A stretch of DNA of 64,000 nucleotides from Rudaea sp. 3F27F6 (GTDB lineage Bacteria; Pseudomonadota; Gammaproteobacteria; Xanthomonadales; Rhodanobacteraceae): positions 806,001 through 870,000 of the forward strand of contig NZ_SCNG01000001.1 in NCBI RefSeq assembly GCF_005503555.1. Direction: 5' to 3'. Both the position numbers and the translations under genes were made by a program. This document shows, piece by piece, positions 46,080-54,752 of this stretch (the first letter of the stretch is position 1; each line of letters starts with the position of its first letter). The notes under the pieces were generated by a model that was not told where the DNA came from, ran no database searches, and worked only from the letters and a program-made list of their open reading frames with translations.

Positions 46080-47356
46080 AGATGCTGCGCATCGGCTTCT
46101 TGATCGCGATTCCGTTTCTGCTCGCCGCATTCGCGATCGGATTCTTTCTGTTCGAGCGCCAGGGCGGCCTCGCTCCGTACCGCATTCCAAAGGACAGCGG
46201 CCGCGTCGTGGCCGCCGATGCCGACACGCTCGCACGCGGCGAATACCTCGCGCGCATCGGCGACTGCATGGCCTGCCACACCGCGCCGGGCGGCGCGGCC
46301 TACGCGGGCGGCCGCGGCTTCGCGACCGGCTACGGCATGATCTATTCGTCGAACCTGACCAGCGACCGCGACCACGGTATCGGCGCGTGGTCGATCGACG
46401 AATTCGCGCACGCCCTGCGTCACGGAGTCAGCCGCAGCGGCCCGCTCTATCCGGTGTTTCCCTACGAGCATTTCGCGACGCTGAGCGACGCCGATATCGA
46501 CGCGCTCTACGCCTATCTGCACAGTCTGCCGGCGAATGCGAACGTGCCGCCGGCGAACCGCCTCGATTTTCCGGCGAACCGGCGCGGCGCGCTCGTGCTC
46601 TGGCGCATGCTGCACTATCGCCCCGCGCCGCCTGCACCGGCCGGCGCGGATCGCGGCCGCTATCTCGTCGACGGCCTCGGTCATTGCGCGATGTGCCACA
46701 GCACACGCGAATCGAACGGCGCGCTCGCCGCCGACGGCTATCTCGCCGGCGGACGCATTCCGGGCAGCGGCTGGTATGCGCCGCCGCTCGACGCCAAGCA
46801 GTTGCAGCGCTACTCGGTCGAGCAGCTCGCCGGCTATTTGCGCTCGGGCGCGAGCGATCACGGCGCGGCATACGGGCCGATGGCCGAGGTCGCCTATCGC
46901 AGCCTGCAGTTCCTGCGCGAGGACGATGCACTGGCGATGGCGCGCTATCTCAAGGACGTGCCAGCGCACGCGCGCCGCGACGGCGAATTCACCCTGCTGC
47001 CCGAACCGCCGCGCCAGGCCGTGCTCGGCAACGGCGCCGATATCTACAAGCACGCCTGCGCCGACTGTCACGGCCGCGATGGCGAAGGCAAGAACGGGCA
47101 GTATCCGGCTCTGCGCGATGCGGTCGCGGCGACCGCACCGGACCCGATCAACGCCGTGCGCATGATCCTCTACGGCGGCTTCCCGGCGACGACGGCCGGC
47201 AATCCGCTGCCGCACTCGATGCCGCCGTTCGTGCAGCAGCTCAGCTCCGCCGAGATCGCCGCGGTGACGAACTATGTGCGCGAAACCTTCGGCAGCCAGC
47301 GCTCGCAATTGACCGCGGCCGACGTGGAGGCGATGCACGGCATCGTGCTCGATTGA
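46076..47356 (+). CDS. Triheme membrane-anchored cytochrome c (dehydrogenase-type subunit)
   Basis: This 426-residue protein has an N-terminal membrane anchor (IGFLIAIPFLLAAFAIGFFL) and three heme c sites: CMACHTAPGG, CAMCHSTRESNG and CADCHGRDGEG. This is the organisation of the cytochrome subunit of alcohol or gluconate dehydrogenases, which passes electrons from a periplasmic flavin or PQQ dehydrogenase to the quinone pool or to oxidases. No dehydrogenase gene is adjacent in this window. It is coupled to the c4-like gene upstream. Confidence 0.9.
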   Translation: MKMLRIGFLIAIPFLLAAFAIGFFLFERQGGLAPYRIPKDSGRVVAADADTLARGEYLARIGDCMACHTAPGGAAYAGGRGFATGYGMIYSSNLTSDRDHGIGAWSIDEFAHALRHGVSRSGPLYPVFPYEHFATLSDADIDALYAYLHSLPANANVPPANRLDFPANRRGALVLWRMLHYRPAPPAPAGADRGRYLVDGLGHCAMCHSTRESNGALAADGYLAGGRIPGSGWYAPPLDAKQLQRYSVEQLAGYLRSGASDHGAAYGPMAEVAYRSLQFLREDDALAMARYLKDVPAHARRDGEFTLLPEPPRQAVLGNGADIYKHACADCHGRDGEGKNGQYPALRDAVAATAPDPINAVRMILYGGFPATTAGNPLPHSMPPFVQQLSSAEIAAVTNYVRETFGSQRSQLTAADVEAMHGIVLD

Positions 47357-47592
47357 GAATCCGTGCGTTCTCGAAGCGACTGCGCTCGACGTTTCGCATC
47401 CGTACCGAGCCCGGCCCGCGAAGGCAAGATGCTCGCGCGAACCATCGCGCGGCGATTGGCTCGAAGAGTGAGCCGCAGAAGCAGCGGATGGTCGTCGCAT
47501 GCTCGTTTGCATGCACCGCCTCGCGCGCTCCGCGCACACGCGAACTGTCTTCGCTCGCTGCGTATTGAGGACAGGTTTTAGAGGAGCCGCCT

Positions 47593-47916
47593 ATGCCCGC
47601 GACCATCCAGATCGATCTTGCCTTCATCCTGTTTTTGCCGGCGTTCTGTATCGTCGGCGCGCTTTACTGCCTGTATCCGCGCGCGCCGCGCGGCGCCCTG
47701 CGCTGGTTGGCCGACCTTGGCGTGCTCGCCATCGCCGCGCTCGCGAGCATCGTCGCGATGCGCTGGGGTTTCCGCGCGGCAACCGGCGTCGGCGGCGCGC
47801 TGTGGAAACAGGTGCTCGCCACCCTGCTCGCTTTCGGATTCTTCTTCGCCGTGGTCGGCGTGGCCGCACTGTTGCGATCGCGATGGTTTCGTCGCCTAAA
47901 GCAACGGACTGCTTAG
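47593..47916 (+). CDS. Small inner-membrane protein, unknown
   Basis: This 107-residue protein has three hydrophobic segments (LAFILFLPAFCIVGALYCLY, WLADLGVLAIAALASIVAM, LATLLAFGFFFAVVGVAALL) and a basic C-terminus (RSRWFRRLKQR), which places it in the inner membrane. I recognise no family. ATG 47593 is preceded by GAGGAG. It is downstream of the cytochromes but 236 bp away, so it may be a separate unit. Confidence 0.7.
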   Translation: MPATIQIDLAFILFLPAFCIVGALYCLYPRAPRGALRWLADLGVLAIAALASIVAMRWGFRAATGVGGALWKQVLATLLAFGFFFAVVGVAALLRSRWFRRLKQRTA

Positions 47917-47936
47917 TTCGCGGAAATATTCTTTAC

Positions 47937-47962
47937 GCAGGGGTCGATTTATCGAGCCCTGC
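47937..47962. terminator. Stem-loop between convergent genes
   Basis: GCAGGGGTCGAT pairs with ATCGAGCCCTGC (one G-G mismatch, TT loop). There is no T-run on either side, so a terminator role is only likely from its place between the convergent 47593 gene and pilU. Confidence 0.45.
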
Positions 47963-48066
47963 CTTAGCGGTCCCGGGCATCGAGACTCGGTCGCAGCGAA
48001 TCGCATCCCTACGGCCTCTGCCGATAGAAAGCCGAGTCGTGCTAACTGCGATCGAATCCGAGCACT

Positions 48067-49227
48067 CTAAACGCGGAACGAGAATCCGCCGCGCTTTGCC
48101 TCGTCCTCGACCAGCTCGACATCGCCAAGCTCCTGCGCGAGCGTCGTCGCGTCGCCGCCTTGGGCGAGCTTGATCTTCAGGCGCACTTCGTTGGCCGAGT
48201 CGGCGTAGCGCAAAGCATCTTCGTAAGAAATTTCGCCGGCGTGGAACAGGGCGACGAGGCTCTGGTCGAACGTGCACATGCCGAGATTGGTCGAATCGCG
48301 CATCACGTCCTTGAGCTTGTGCACCTCGCCCTTGCGGATGTAGTCCGAGATCAACGGCGTACCGAGCATGACTTCGATCGCGACGCGGCGGCCCTTACCG
48401 TCTGGTGTCGGGATGAGCTGCTGCGCGACCACGCCCTTGAGGTTGAGCGAGAGGTCCATGAACAACTGCGCGCGGCGGTCGTCGGGGAAGAAGTTGATGA
48501 TGCGGTCCATCGCCTGGTTCGCGTTGTTCGCGTGCAGGGTGCACAGACACAAATGGCCGGTTTCGGCGAAGGCAATCGCGTGTTCCATCGTCTCGCGCGT
48601 GCGCACCTCGCCGATCATGATCACGTCGGGCGCCTGGCGCAGCGTGTTCTTGAGTGCGTTCTCCCACGAATCCGTGTCGATACCGATTTCGCGCTGGGTG
48701 ACGATGCAGCCGGCGTGATTGTGCATGTACTCGATCGGGTCTTCGATCGTGATGATGTGGCCGGTCGAATTTTGGTTGCGATAGCCGATCATCGCCGCAA
48801 GCGAGGTCGATTTGCCGGTGCCGGTCGCGCCGACGAAGATGACGATGCCGCGCTTGGTCATCGCGAGCTGCTTGATGACCGGCGGCAGGTTCAGCTCGTC
48901 CGTGGTCGGAATCTTGCCTTCGATCCGGCGCAGTACCATGCCGACGTTGCTGCGCTGATAGAAAGCGCTGACGCGGAAGCGGCCGACGCCGGCGAGCGAT
49001 ATGGCGAACTGGCACTCGTGGGTCTTCTCGAATTCCTCGCGCTGCGACGGCGTCATCACGCTGAGTACCAGATCGCGCGCCTGCTGCGGGGTCAGCGCTT
49101 CTTTGGTCACTGGCGCGATGCGCCCGGCGATCTTGATCGACGGCGGCAGGCTGGCCGTGATGAACAGGTCCGAAGCCCGCTTATGCACCATCAGCTTGAG
49201 GTAGGAATTGAAATCGGCTGGATTCAT
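48067..49227 (-). CDS. pilU: Type IV pilus retraction ATPase-like PilU
   Basis: This 386-residue cytoplasmic secretion ATPase shows Walker A GATGTGKST, Walker B-type APDVIMIGEVR, the Asp-box TIEDPIEYMH and the His-box LCTLHANNANQAMDRII. The C-terminus is longer than PilT and ends in VELVEDEAKRGG, typical of PilU. It works with PilT to power pilus retraction and twitching. It follows pilT on the same strand with a 177-bp spacer containing a short palindrome. Confidence 0.95.
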   Translation of the reverse strand: MNPADFNSYLKLMVHKRASDLFITASLPPSIKIAGRIAPVTKEALTPQQARDLVLSVMTPSQREEFEKTHECQFAISLAGVGRFRVSAFYQRSNVGMVLRRIEGKIPTTDELNLPPVIKQLAMTKRGIVIFVGATGTGKSTSLAAMIGYRNQNSTGHIITIEDPIEYMHNHAGCIVTQREIGIDTDSWENALKNTLRQAPDVIMIGEVRTRETMEHAIAFAETGHLCLCTLHANNANQAMDRIINFFPDDRRAQLFMDLSLNLKGVVAQQLIPTPDGKGRRVAIEVMLGTPLISDYIRKGEVHKLKDVMRDSTNLGMCTFDQSLVALFHAGEISYEDALRYADSANEVRLKIKLAQGGDATTLAQELGDVELVEDEAKRGGFSFRV

Positions 49228-49274
49228 GACTGCGATCCGGAAATCGGGAATCGGGAAGAACTCACATCGCCGTT

Positions 49275-49294
49275 ATTCCCGCGAACGCGGGAAT
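49275..49294. repeat. Short REP-like palindrome in the pilT-pilU spacer
   Basis: ATTCCCGCG-AA-CGCGGGAAT is a perfect inverted repeat of the same family as the palindromes bordering the composite elements at 16.5 and 21.5 kb. It could affect pilU expression relative to pilT. Confidence 0.7.
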
Positions 49295-49404
49295 CCAGCT
49301 TTGCCTGTCTTACTCTGAAAAAGCGTTGAAAGAAAGAACCTGATTACCGCCGAAACGATGCGCGAAAAGCTCGCCCACCGATCTCCTCTCCATCGACTCT
49401 CGGC

Positions 49405-50442
49405 TTAGCGGAATACTTCCTTGCTCTTCGCATAAATCGACGCTTCCTGACGCGAAACCTGGCCGCGCTTGACCATGTCGAGCAGGCATTGGTCGAGCGT
49501 CTGCATGCCGAACTGGCTGCCGGTCTGGATCGTCGAGTACATCTGCGCGACTTTGTCTTCGCGGATCAGGTTGCGGATCGCCGGGATGCCGACCATGATC
49601 TCGTGCGCGGCGACGCGGCCGCCGCCGACCTTCTTCAGCAACGACTGCGAGATGACCGCGCGCAGCGACTCCGACAACATCGAGCGCACCATCGGCTTCT
49701 CGCCGGCCGGGAACACGTCGATGATACGGTCGATCGTTTTCGCCGCGCTCGAAGTATGCAGGGTGCCGAACACGAGATGGCCGGTTTCCGCCGCGGTCAA
49801 TGCGAGGCGGATCGTTTCCAGGTCGCGCAACTCGCCGACGAGAATGTAGTCGGGGTCTTCGCGCAACGCCGAGCGCAGCGCCTCGTTGAAGCCGTGCGTG
49901 TCGCGGTGCACTTCGCGCTGGTTGATCAGACACTTCTGCGCAGTGTGGACGAATTCGATCGGGTCCTCGACGGTGAGGATATGGCCGTATTCGTTTTTGT
50001 TGATGTGGTCGACCATCGCCGCGAGCGTCGTCGACTTGCCCGAACCGGTCGGGCCGGTGACGAGGATCAGGCCCTGCGGCTGGTTGATCAGTTCTTTGAA
50101 GATCTTCGGCGCGGCGAGATCGTCGAGAGTGAGCACTTCGGACGGAATCGTACGGAACACCGCGCCCGCGCCGCGATTCTGGTTGAACGCGTTGACGCGG
50201 AAGCGCGCCATGCCGGCGATCTCGAACGAGAAGTCGATTTCGAGGAATTCTTCATAGTCGCGGCGCTGCTTGTCCGACATGATGTCGTAGACGAGCGCAT
50301 GGACCTGCTTGTGTTCGAGCGCCGGCATATTGATCCGGCGCACGTCGCCGTCGACGCGGATCATCGGCGGCAGCCCTGCGGACAGATGCAGGTCGGACGC
50401 TTTGTTTTTGATCGAGAACGCCAACAGTTCCGCTATATCCAC
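49405..50442 (-). CDS. pilT: Type IV pilus retraction ATPase PilT
   Basis: This 345-residue AAA-like secretion ATPase starts at GTG 50442 (GAGGGG six bases upstream; the nearby ATG is out of frame). It has KASDLHLSAGLPPMIRVDGD, Walker A GPTGSGKST, TVEDPIEFVH, Walker B region DPDYILVGELR, LVFGTLHTSSAAKTIDRII and the C-terminal KRGQVSRQEASIYA. It drives pilus disassembly at the inner membrane for twitching motility and DNA uptake. It is divergent from yggS, the standard arrangement. Confidence 0.97.
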   Translation of the reverse strand: MDIAELLAFSIKNKASDLHLSAGLPPMIRVDGDVRRINMPALEHKQVHALVYDIMSDKQRRDYEEFLEIDFSFEIAGMARFRVNAFNQNRGAGAVFRTIPSEVLTLDDLAAPKIFKELINQPQGLILVTGPTGSGKSTTLAAMVDHINKNEYGHILTVEDPIEFVHTAQKCLINQREVHRDTHGFNEALRSALREDPDYILVGELRDLETIRLALTAAETGHLVFGTLHTSSAAKTIDRIIDVFPAGEKPMVRSMLSESLRAVISQSLLKKVGGGRVAAHEIMVGIPAIRNLIREDKVAQMYSTIQTGSQFGMQTLDQCLLDMVKRGQVSRQEASIYAKSKEVFR

Positions 50443-50520
50443 GCCATGCCCCTCGTCGCTTGCCGGATTGCCGCGGCGAAGTATAACGTGGGGAACAGAC
50501 TACCGATGTGTATGGGATTC

Positions 50521-51192
50521 ATGGATTCAAAGGCCAATTACCACGCTCTCTGCGAGCGCATTGCCGCCGCCGCGCAGCGCGCCGGCCGCGAGGTGAAGCT
50601 GCTCGCGGTCAGCAAGACCCAACCTGCCGCCGCATTGCGCGGCCTCGCCGCGCTCGGCCAGCGCGCTTTCGGCGAAAACTATGTGCAGGAGGCGCTCGCC
50701 AAGCAGAGCGACCTCGCCGATCTCGATCTCGAATGGCATGCGATCGGTCCGCTGCAGTCGAACAAGGCGCGCGAAGTCGCGGCGCATTTCGATTGGCTGC
50801 AGAGTCTCGACCGGATCAAGCTCGTCGCCGCACTCGACCGGTCGCGTCCGGCCGCACTGCCGCCGCTGCAGGTACTGATCCAGGTCAACGTCGACGACGA
50901 GGCGAGCAAGTCAGGCTGTGCGCCCGACGAGATCGGCGCACTCGCCGAGGCAGTGGACGCTGCGCCGCGCCTCACCCTGCGGGGCCTGATGGCGATCCCG
51001 GCGCCCGATCCCGATCTACGCCGACGCGAGGCCGCGTTCGCGCGCATGCGCGCCTTGTTCGAAGATCTGCGCCGGACGCAGCCGCAGGCCGATACCCTGT
51101 CGATGGGCATGTCCGATGACTTCGAGGCCGCAATCGCCCACGGCGCGACTCTGGTCCGCGTCGGTTCGGCCTTGTTCGGCCCGCGCGGGTAA
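50521..51192 (+). CDS. yggS: YggS-family PLP homeostasis protein
   Basis: This 223-residue protein is a monomeric TIM-barrel PLP-binding protein: KLLAVSKTQPAAALRGLA with the PLP Lys, FGENYVQEA, EWHAIGPLQSNKAREVA, LRGLMAIPAP, LSMGMSDDFEAAIAHG and VRVGSALFG. ATG 50521 fits the family N-terminus (SKANYHALCERIAAA); ATGs at 50506 and 50512 are also in frame. It buffers pyridoxal phosphate in the cytoplasm. It is in the same direction as proC and yggT, with the yfi-like genes inserted between. Confidence 0.95.
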   Translation: MDSKANYHALCERIAAAAQRAGREVKLLAVSKTQPAAALRGLAALGQRAFGENYVQEALAKQSDLADLDLEWHAIGPLQSNKAREVAAHFDWLQSLDRIKLVAALDRSRPAALPPLQVLIQVNVDDEASKSGCAPDEIGALAEAVDAAPRLTLRGLMAIPAPDPDLRRREAAFARMRALFEDLRRTQPQADTLSMGMSDDFEAAIAHGATLVRVGSALFGPRG

Positions 51193-51299
51193 ACTCATTT
51201 GGTATACTGCATCACAGTTTCATGGGGCAAAAAGCACAACCGGCCGCCTTGCCGGCAGAGTTGCCGCAGGCAGACACCGGGCGTACCTTGTATTTCACG

Positions 51300-51881
51300 A
51301 TGAAACGCGTGCTTTCACTTCGCGCAAGCCTCATCCGGGCCGCGTCATGGATCGTGGCCGCTTGGTCGTGCCTGGCATTCGCCGCGCCCGCGCAAGAACC
51401 CGCTCAGATAGACGGCTTGAGCAGTTCGGCGGAATACATCGCCGGTTTCGTCCGCTACATACACTGGCAGGACGAAGAGCGCCTTCAGGCCTGGAATGTC
51501 TGCATCGTCGGCAGCCTGCCGGCCGAGCAGGACCGCGCCTATGCCGACCGCCTCGTCCGCGGCAAGCCGTTCAAGGTGCATCGCCTCGATGCGGAAGATC
51601 CCCTCGGCGAATGTCAGGTGCTCGACCTGACCGCAGTCGACGCCGGCACGGCGCGCAAACTGCTCGCACGCGCGCGCCACCTGCCTATTCTCGCGGTCGG
51701 CTCGGGCGGCGCGTTCTGCTCGGCGGGCGGGCAGATTTGCCTGCACCTCGCCGACAGTCCGACCAACGATCGGCAGAAGTTCGAGGTCAATATTTCGGCG
51801 ATGCGCGAAGCCGCTCTCGGCGTCAGCGCGCGCCTGCTCACGCTCGGCACTTCGCGCACCGCGAGCAAGGACACGCCATGA
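51300..51881 (+). CDS. yfiR: YfiR-like periplasmic repressor of the c-di-GMP module
   Basis: This protein of about 193 residues has a signal peptide (LIRAASWIVAAWSCLAFAAPA-Q), so ATG 51300 is preferred to ATG 51222. The YfiR/DUF4154 domain shows EYIAGFVRYIHWQDEE, WNVCIVGSLP, GECQVLDL and GAFCSAGGQICLHLADS. The four Cys match the disulfide-forming set of Pseudomonas YfiR. In that system YfiR holds the diguanylate cyclase YfiN inactive in the periplasm. Its stop overlaps the yfiN start (ATGA). Confidence 0.88.
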   Translation: MKRVLSLRASLIRAASWIVAAWSCLAFAAPAQEPAQIDGLSSSAEYIAGFVRYIHWQDEERLQAWNVCIVGSLPAEQDRAYADRLVRGKPFKVHRLDAEDPLGECQVLDLTAVDAGTARKLLARARHLPILAVGSGGAFCSAGGQICLHLADSPTNDRQKFEVNISAMREAALGVSARLLTLGTSRTASKDTP

Positions 51882-53179
51882 CCCGGGCGAGGCGCGCGCG
51901 CAAGCACCCCCCGGCGAAGGCATCGGCCGCGCACATCGCGCGCGCGCTGCTGTCGATCTCGGCGCTCGCGATCATGATCGTCGGCACCGGCGCGTTCCTG
52001 CTCAGTTATTACTTTCTGCACGAACAAACCGCGCGCCACCTGCACACGCTGATCAGCTTCGCCGCGAGCGAGAGCCGCAGCGCGATCGAATTCCGCGACA
52101 CGAAGACCGCCTCGGAAATCCTGCAGTCGATCCCGCAGGCCGAAGGCATCACCTTCGCCCAGATCCGCGACGCCTCCGACATCGTGCTCGCGAGCATCGA
52201 CGCGCGCGCCGACAGCGGCATCGGCCGCCTCGCCGACTGGATCGGCAACGAGCGCGTGAGCCAGGACGTCGTCGTCGAAGGCCGGCGCATCGGCAGCGTC
52301 GTGCTCGAAGGCGGCAGCGAACCGATGCTGCGCACCCTGACGGGGCTGCTCGTCTGGTTCGTCTTCGGCATGCTGCTCGTCGCCGTCTGTGCGCTGGCGC
52401 TCGCACGTTCCTACACGCAGCGCTTCACCCAGCCGATCTGGCAGCTGCGCAACGTCATCAAGCAGCTTATCGAGAACCGCAACTTCAACCAGCGCGCGCC
52501 GGCGTCGTCGCTCGCCGAAGTCGAAGACCTGCGCCGCGAGTTCAATGTGCTGCTCGACGAAATCCGCATGCGCGACCATCTGCTCACGCAGAGCAACGCC
52601 GCTTTGCGCCGCGTCGCCTATGTCGACGCGCTGACCGGCCTGCCGAACCGCGCGATGTTCGAGCCGGCCCTGCAGAAGACCATCGACGCCTGCAAGCGCA
52701 GCCGCACGCGCGCCGCGTTGTTCTATCTCGACATCGATGCGTTCAAATCGATCAACGACAACCTCGGCCACACTGTCGGCGACGAACTGCTCAGCCAGAT
52801 CGCCGCACGCCTGCGCACGTGGAGACCGCACGAGACGACGGCGACGCGCATCGGCGGCGACGAGTTCGTCGTCCTGCTGTCGCCGCTGGCCGAGAAGGCC
52901 GATCTGCAGGACATTCTGAGCCAGTTGCACGCGCAACTCGAAACACCGATCGAGCACGGTAAAATCGTGATCCACCCGAGCACGAGCATCGGCGCCGCGG
53001 TCTATCCCGATGTGGCGCGCGACACGGAAGAACTCGTACGTTTCGCCGATCATGCGATGTATGCGGCGAAAAGCCAGCGCTACCGCGAAGGACTGGTGAC
53101 GCACTGGCAGACCTCGCCGACGATCGGCGAAGAACCGGCGAATTCCGACTGGATCGATGCGAATCCGGCCGCGATGTAA
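51878..53179 (+). CDS. yfiN: YfiN-like diguanylate cyclase (periplasmic sensor, HAMP, GGDEF)
   Basis: This 433-residue inner-membrane protein runs as follows: membrane helix LLSISALAIMIVGTGAFLLSYYF, a CHASE8-like periplasmic part (SAIEFRDTKTASEILQSI), a second helix LLVWFVFGMLLVAVCALALA, and a HAMP linker (TQPIWQLRNVIKQLIENRN). It ends with a GGDEF domain (DALTGLPNRAMF, LDIDAFKSINDNLGHTVGDE, IGGDEFVVLL). No RxxD inhibitory site precedes GGDEF, so product feedback through it is unlikely. It makes c-di-GMP, favouring biofilm over motility. It is flanked by yfiR and an OmpA-like yfiB. Confidence 0.92.
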   Translation: MTRARRARKHPPAKASAAHIARALLSISALAIMIVGTGAFLLSYYFLHEQTARHLHTLISFAASESRSAIEFRDTKTASEILQSIPQAEGITFAQIRDASDIVLASIDARADSGIGRLADWIGNERVSQDVVVEGRRIGSVVLEGGSEPMLRTLTGLLVWFVFGMLLVAVCALALARSYTQRFTQPIWQLRNVIKQLIENRNFNQRAPASSLAEVEDLRREFNVLLDEIRMRDHLLTQSNAALRRVAYVDALTGLPNRAMFEPALQKTIDACKRSRTRAALFYLDIDAFKSINDNLGHTVGDELLSQIAARLRTWRPHETTATRIGGDEFVVLLSPLAEKADLQDILSQLHAQLETPIEHGKIVIHPSTSIGAAVYPDVARDTEELVRFADHAMYAAKSQRYREGLVTHWQTSPTIGEEPANSDWIDANPAAM

Positions 53180-53219
53180 CCCTTACCCGAATACCCCCAT
53201 GCGATTTAAGGAAGCAGTC

Positions 53220-53762
53220 ATGCAAGCAAGTCCCGTCCGCGTGTCGTTGCGCCGACAACCCCGTTTCCTCACCCTGCTCGCAGCCCTGATTGCTGCGTTC
53301 GTGCTGCTCGCCGGCTGTGCCTCGGCGCCGCCGAAGCCGACGCTGGCGCAGCGCCAGGCCGAAACGCTCGGCAAACTCGGCTTCAAGAAAGTCGAGGACG
53401 GCTGGCTGCTGATCTTGCCCGAGCGCATTTCGTTCGAGTTCGACAAGGACAATCTCAAACCCGAGTTCCGTAAGACGATCACCGATTTCGCCCAGCAGTT
53501 GCTCGCCGTCGACATCCGCCAACTGCGCGTCGAGGGCCACACCGACAACATGGGGGCCCGCGATTACAACCTCGCCCTGTCGCAGCGCCGCGCCGACATC
53601 GTCGCCGACGCCTTCGTCGCTGACGGCTTCGCGGCGAAGGACGTCGAGCGCAAGGGCCTCGGCTTCGACCGCCCGGCCGCCGACAACAAGACGCCGGAAG
53701 GCCGCGCGCAGAACCGACGCGTGGAGATCATCATCACGTCCAGCTCGTTGGCCGCGCCATGA
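53220..53762 (+). CDS. yfiB: YfiB-like OmpA-family lipoprotein
   Basis: This protein of about 180 residues starts at ATG 53220 (AAGGAAG five bases upstream; ATG 53199 is less likely). It has a lipoprotein signal (LLAALIAAFVLLAGCAS, lipobox LAGC) and an OmpA-like peptidoglycan-binding domain: RISFEFDKDNLKPEFR, EGHTDNMGARDYNLALSQRR, GRAQNRRVEIII. In Pseudomonas YfiB binds YfiR at the outer membrane and so releases YfiN. Gene order yfiR-yfiN-yfiB matches. Its stop overlaps the proC start. Confidence 0.88.
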   Translation: MQASPVRVSLRRQPRFLTLLAALIAAFVLLAGCASAPPKPTLAQRQAETLGKLGFKKVEDGWLLILPERISFEFDKDNLKPEFRKTITDFAQQLLAVDIRQLRVEGHTDNMGARDYNLALSQRRADIVADAFVADGFAAKDVERKGLGFDRPAADNKTPEGRAQNRRVEIIITSSSLAAP

Positions 53763-54592
53763 CGCCCGCCACCGAACCGCGCGTCGCCTTCGTCGGCGGC
53801 GGCAACATGGCGCGCAGCCTGATCGGCGGCCTCGTACGCGCCGGTGCTGCCGCATCGCATATCACCGTGGCCGAGCCGAATGCGGATCTGCGCGATGCGC
53901 TCGCACGCGACTTCGGCGTCGCCGTATACGACAACGCGGCCGACGCGGCACGCGGCGCCGATGCGGTCGTACTTGCAGTCAAGCCACAGGTCATGAAAAC
54001 GGTTTGCACGTCGCTGAGCACGGTCGCGCAGGAGCGCAAGCCGTTGATCGTGTCGATCGCGGCCGGCATCCGCATCGAGCAGATCGACGCGTGGCTCGGC
54101 GGCGGTTTCGCCGTCGTGCGCACTATGCCGAATACGCCGGCGCTGATCGGTGCGGGCGCGAGCGGCTTGGTCGCCAATGCGCACGTCGACGAAAACAAGC
54201 GCAAGCTCGCGCAAAACATTCTCGACGCCGCCGGCCTCGCCGTGTGGATCGCCGACGAATCGCTCATGGACACGGTCACCGCGCTGTCGGGCTCGGGGCC
54301 GGCCTACTTTTTCCTTCTCGTGGAAGCGCTCGAAGACGCCGCCGTCGCCCAGGGCCTGCCGCGCGACACCGCACGCGCGCTCGCGACCCAGACCTGCCTC
54401 GGCGCCGGGCGCATGCTGCGCGAGGACGGCGAAGCGCCCGCGCTGCTGCGCCAGCGCGTCACCTCACCGAACGGCACGACACAGGCGGCGGTCGAGAGTT
54501 TCGAGGCCAGCGGCTTGCGCGAAATCGTGACGCGCGCCGTACACGCGGCGACGCGACGCGGCGAGGAGTTGTCCGCCCAACTCGGCGGGTAA
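53759..54592 (+). CDS. proC: Pyrroline-5-carboxylate reductase
   Basis: This 277-residue cytoplasmic enzyme reduces pyrroline-5-carboxylate to proline: N-terminal Rossmann FVGGGNMARSLIGGLVRAGA, AVKPQVMKTV, VRTMPNTPALIGAGASGL, the SGSGPAYFFLLVEALEDAA helix and the C-terminal TSPNGTTQAAVESFE. Length is usual. In related genomes proC sits with yggS and yggT; here the yfi module separates yggS from proC. Confidence 0.97.
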   Translation: MTPATEPRVAFVGGGNMARSLIGGLVRAGAAASHITVAEPNADLRDALARDFGVAVYDNAADAARGADAVVLAVKPQVMKTVCTSLSTVAQERKPLIVSIAAGIRIEQIDAWLGGGFAVVRTMPNTPALIGAGASGLVANAHVDENKRKLAQNILDAAGLAVWIADESLMDTVTALSGSGPAYFFLLVEALEDAAVAQGLPRDTARALATQTCLGAGRMLREDGEAPALLRQRVTSPNGTTQAAVESFEASGLREIVTRAVHAATRRGEELSAQLGG

Positions 54593-54752
54593 AAAGGCAA
54601 AGCCGGCGCACCCGATCTTGCCTGGATCGGACGCGCCGTGCGCCATCGACACGCAGATCGGTTTCGCCGCCGGCGTGTAAACTCTATTGCCCGCGTACCG
54701 GCCCGCAATCGCAGAGGCACGGCGCCGCAAACTCCAGAAAGATTCCGAACCC

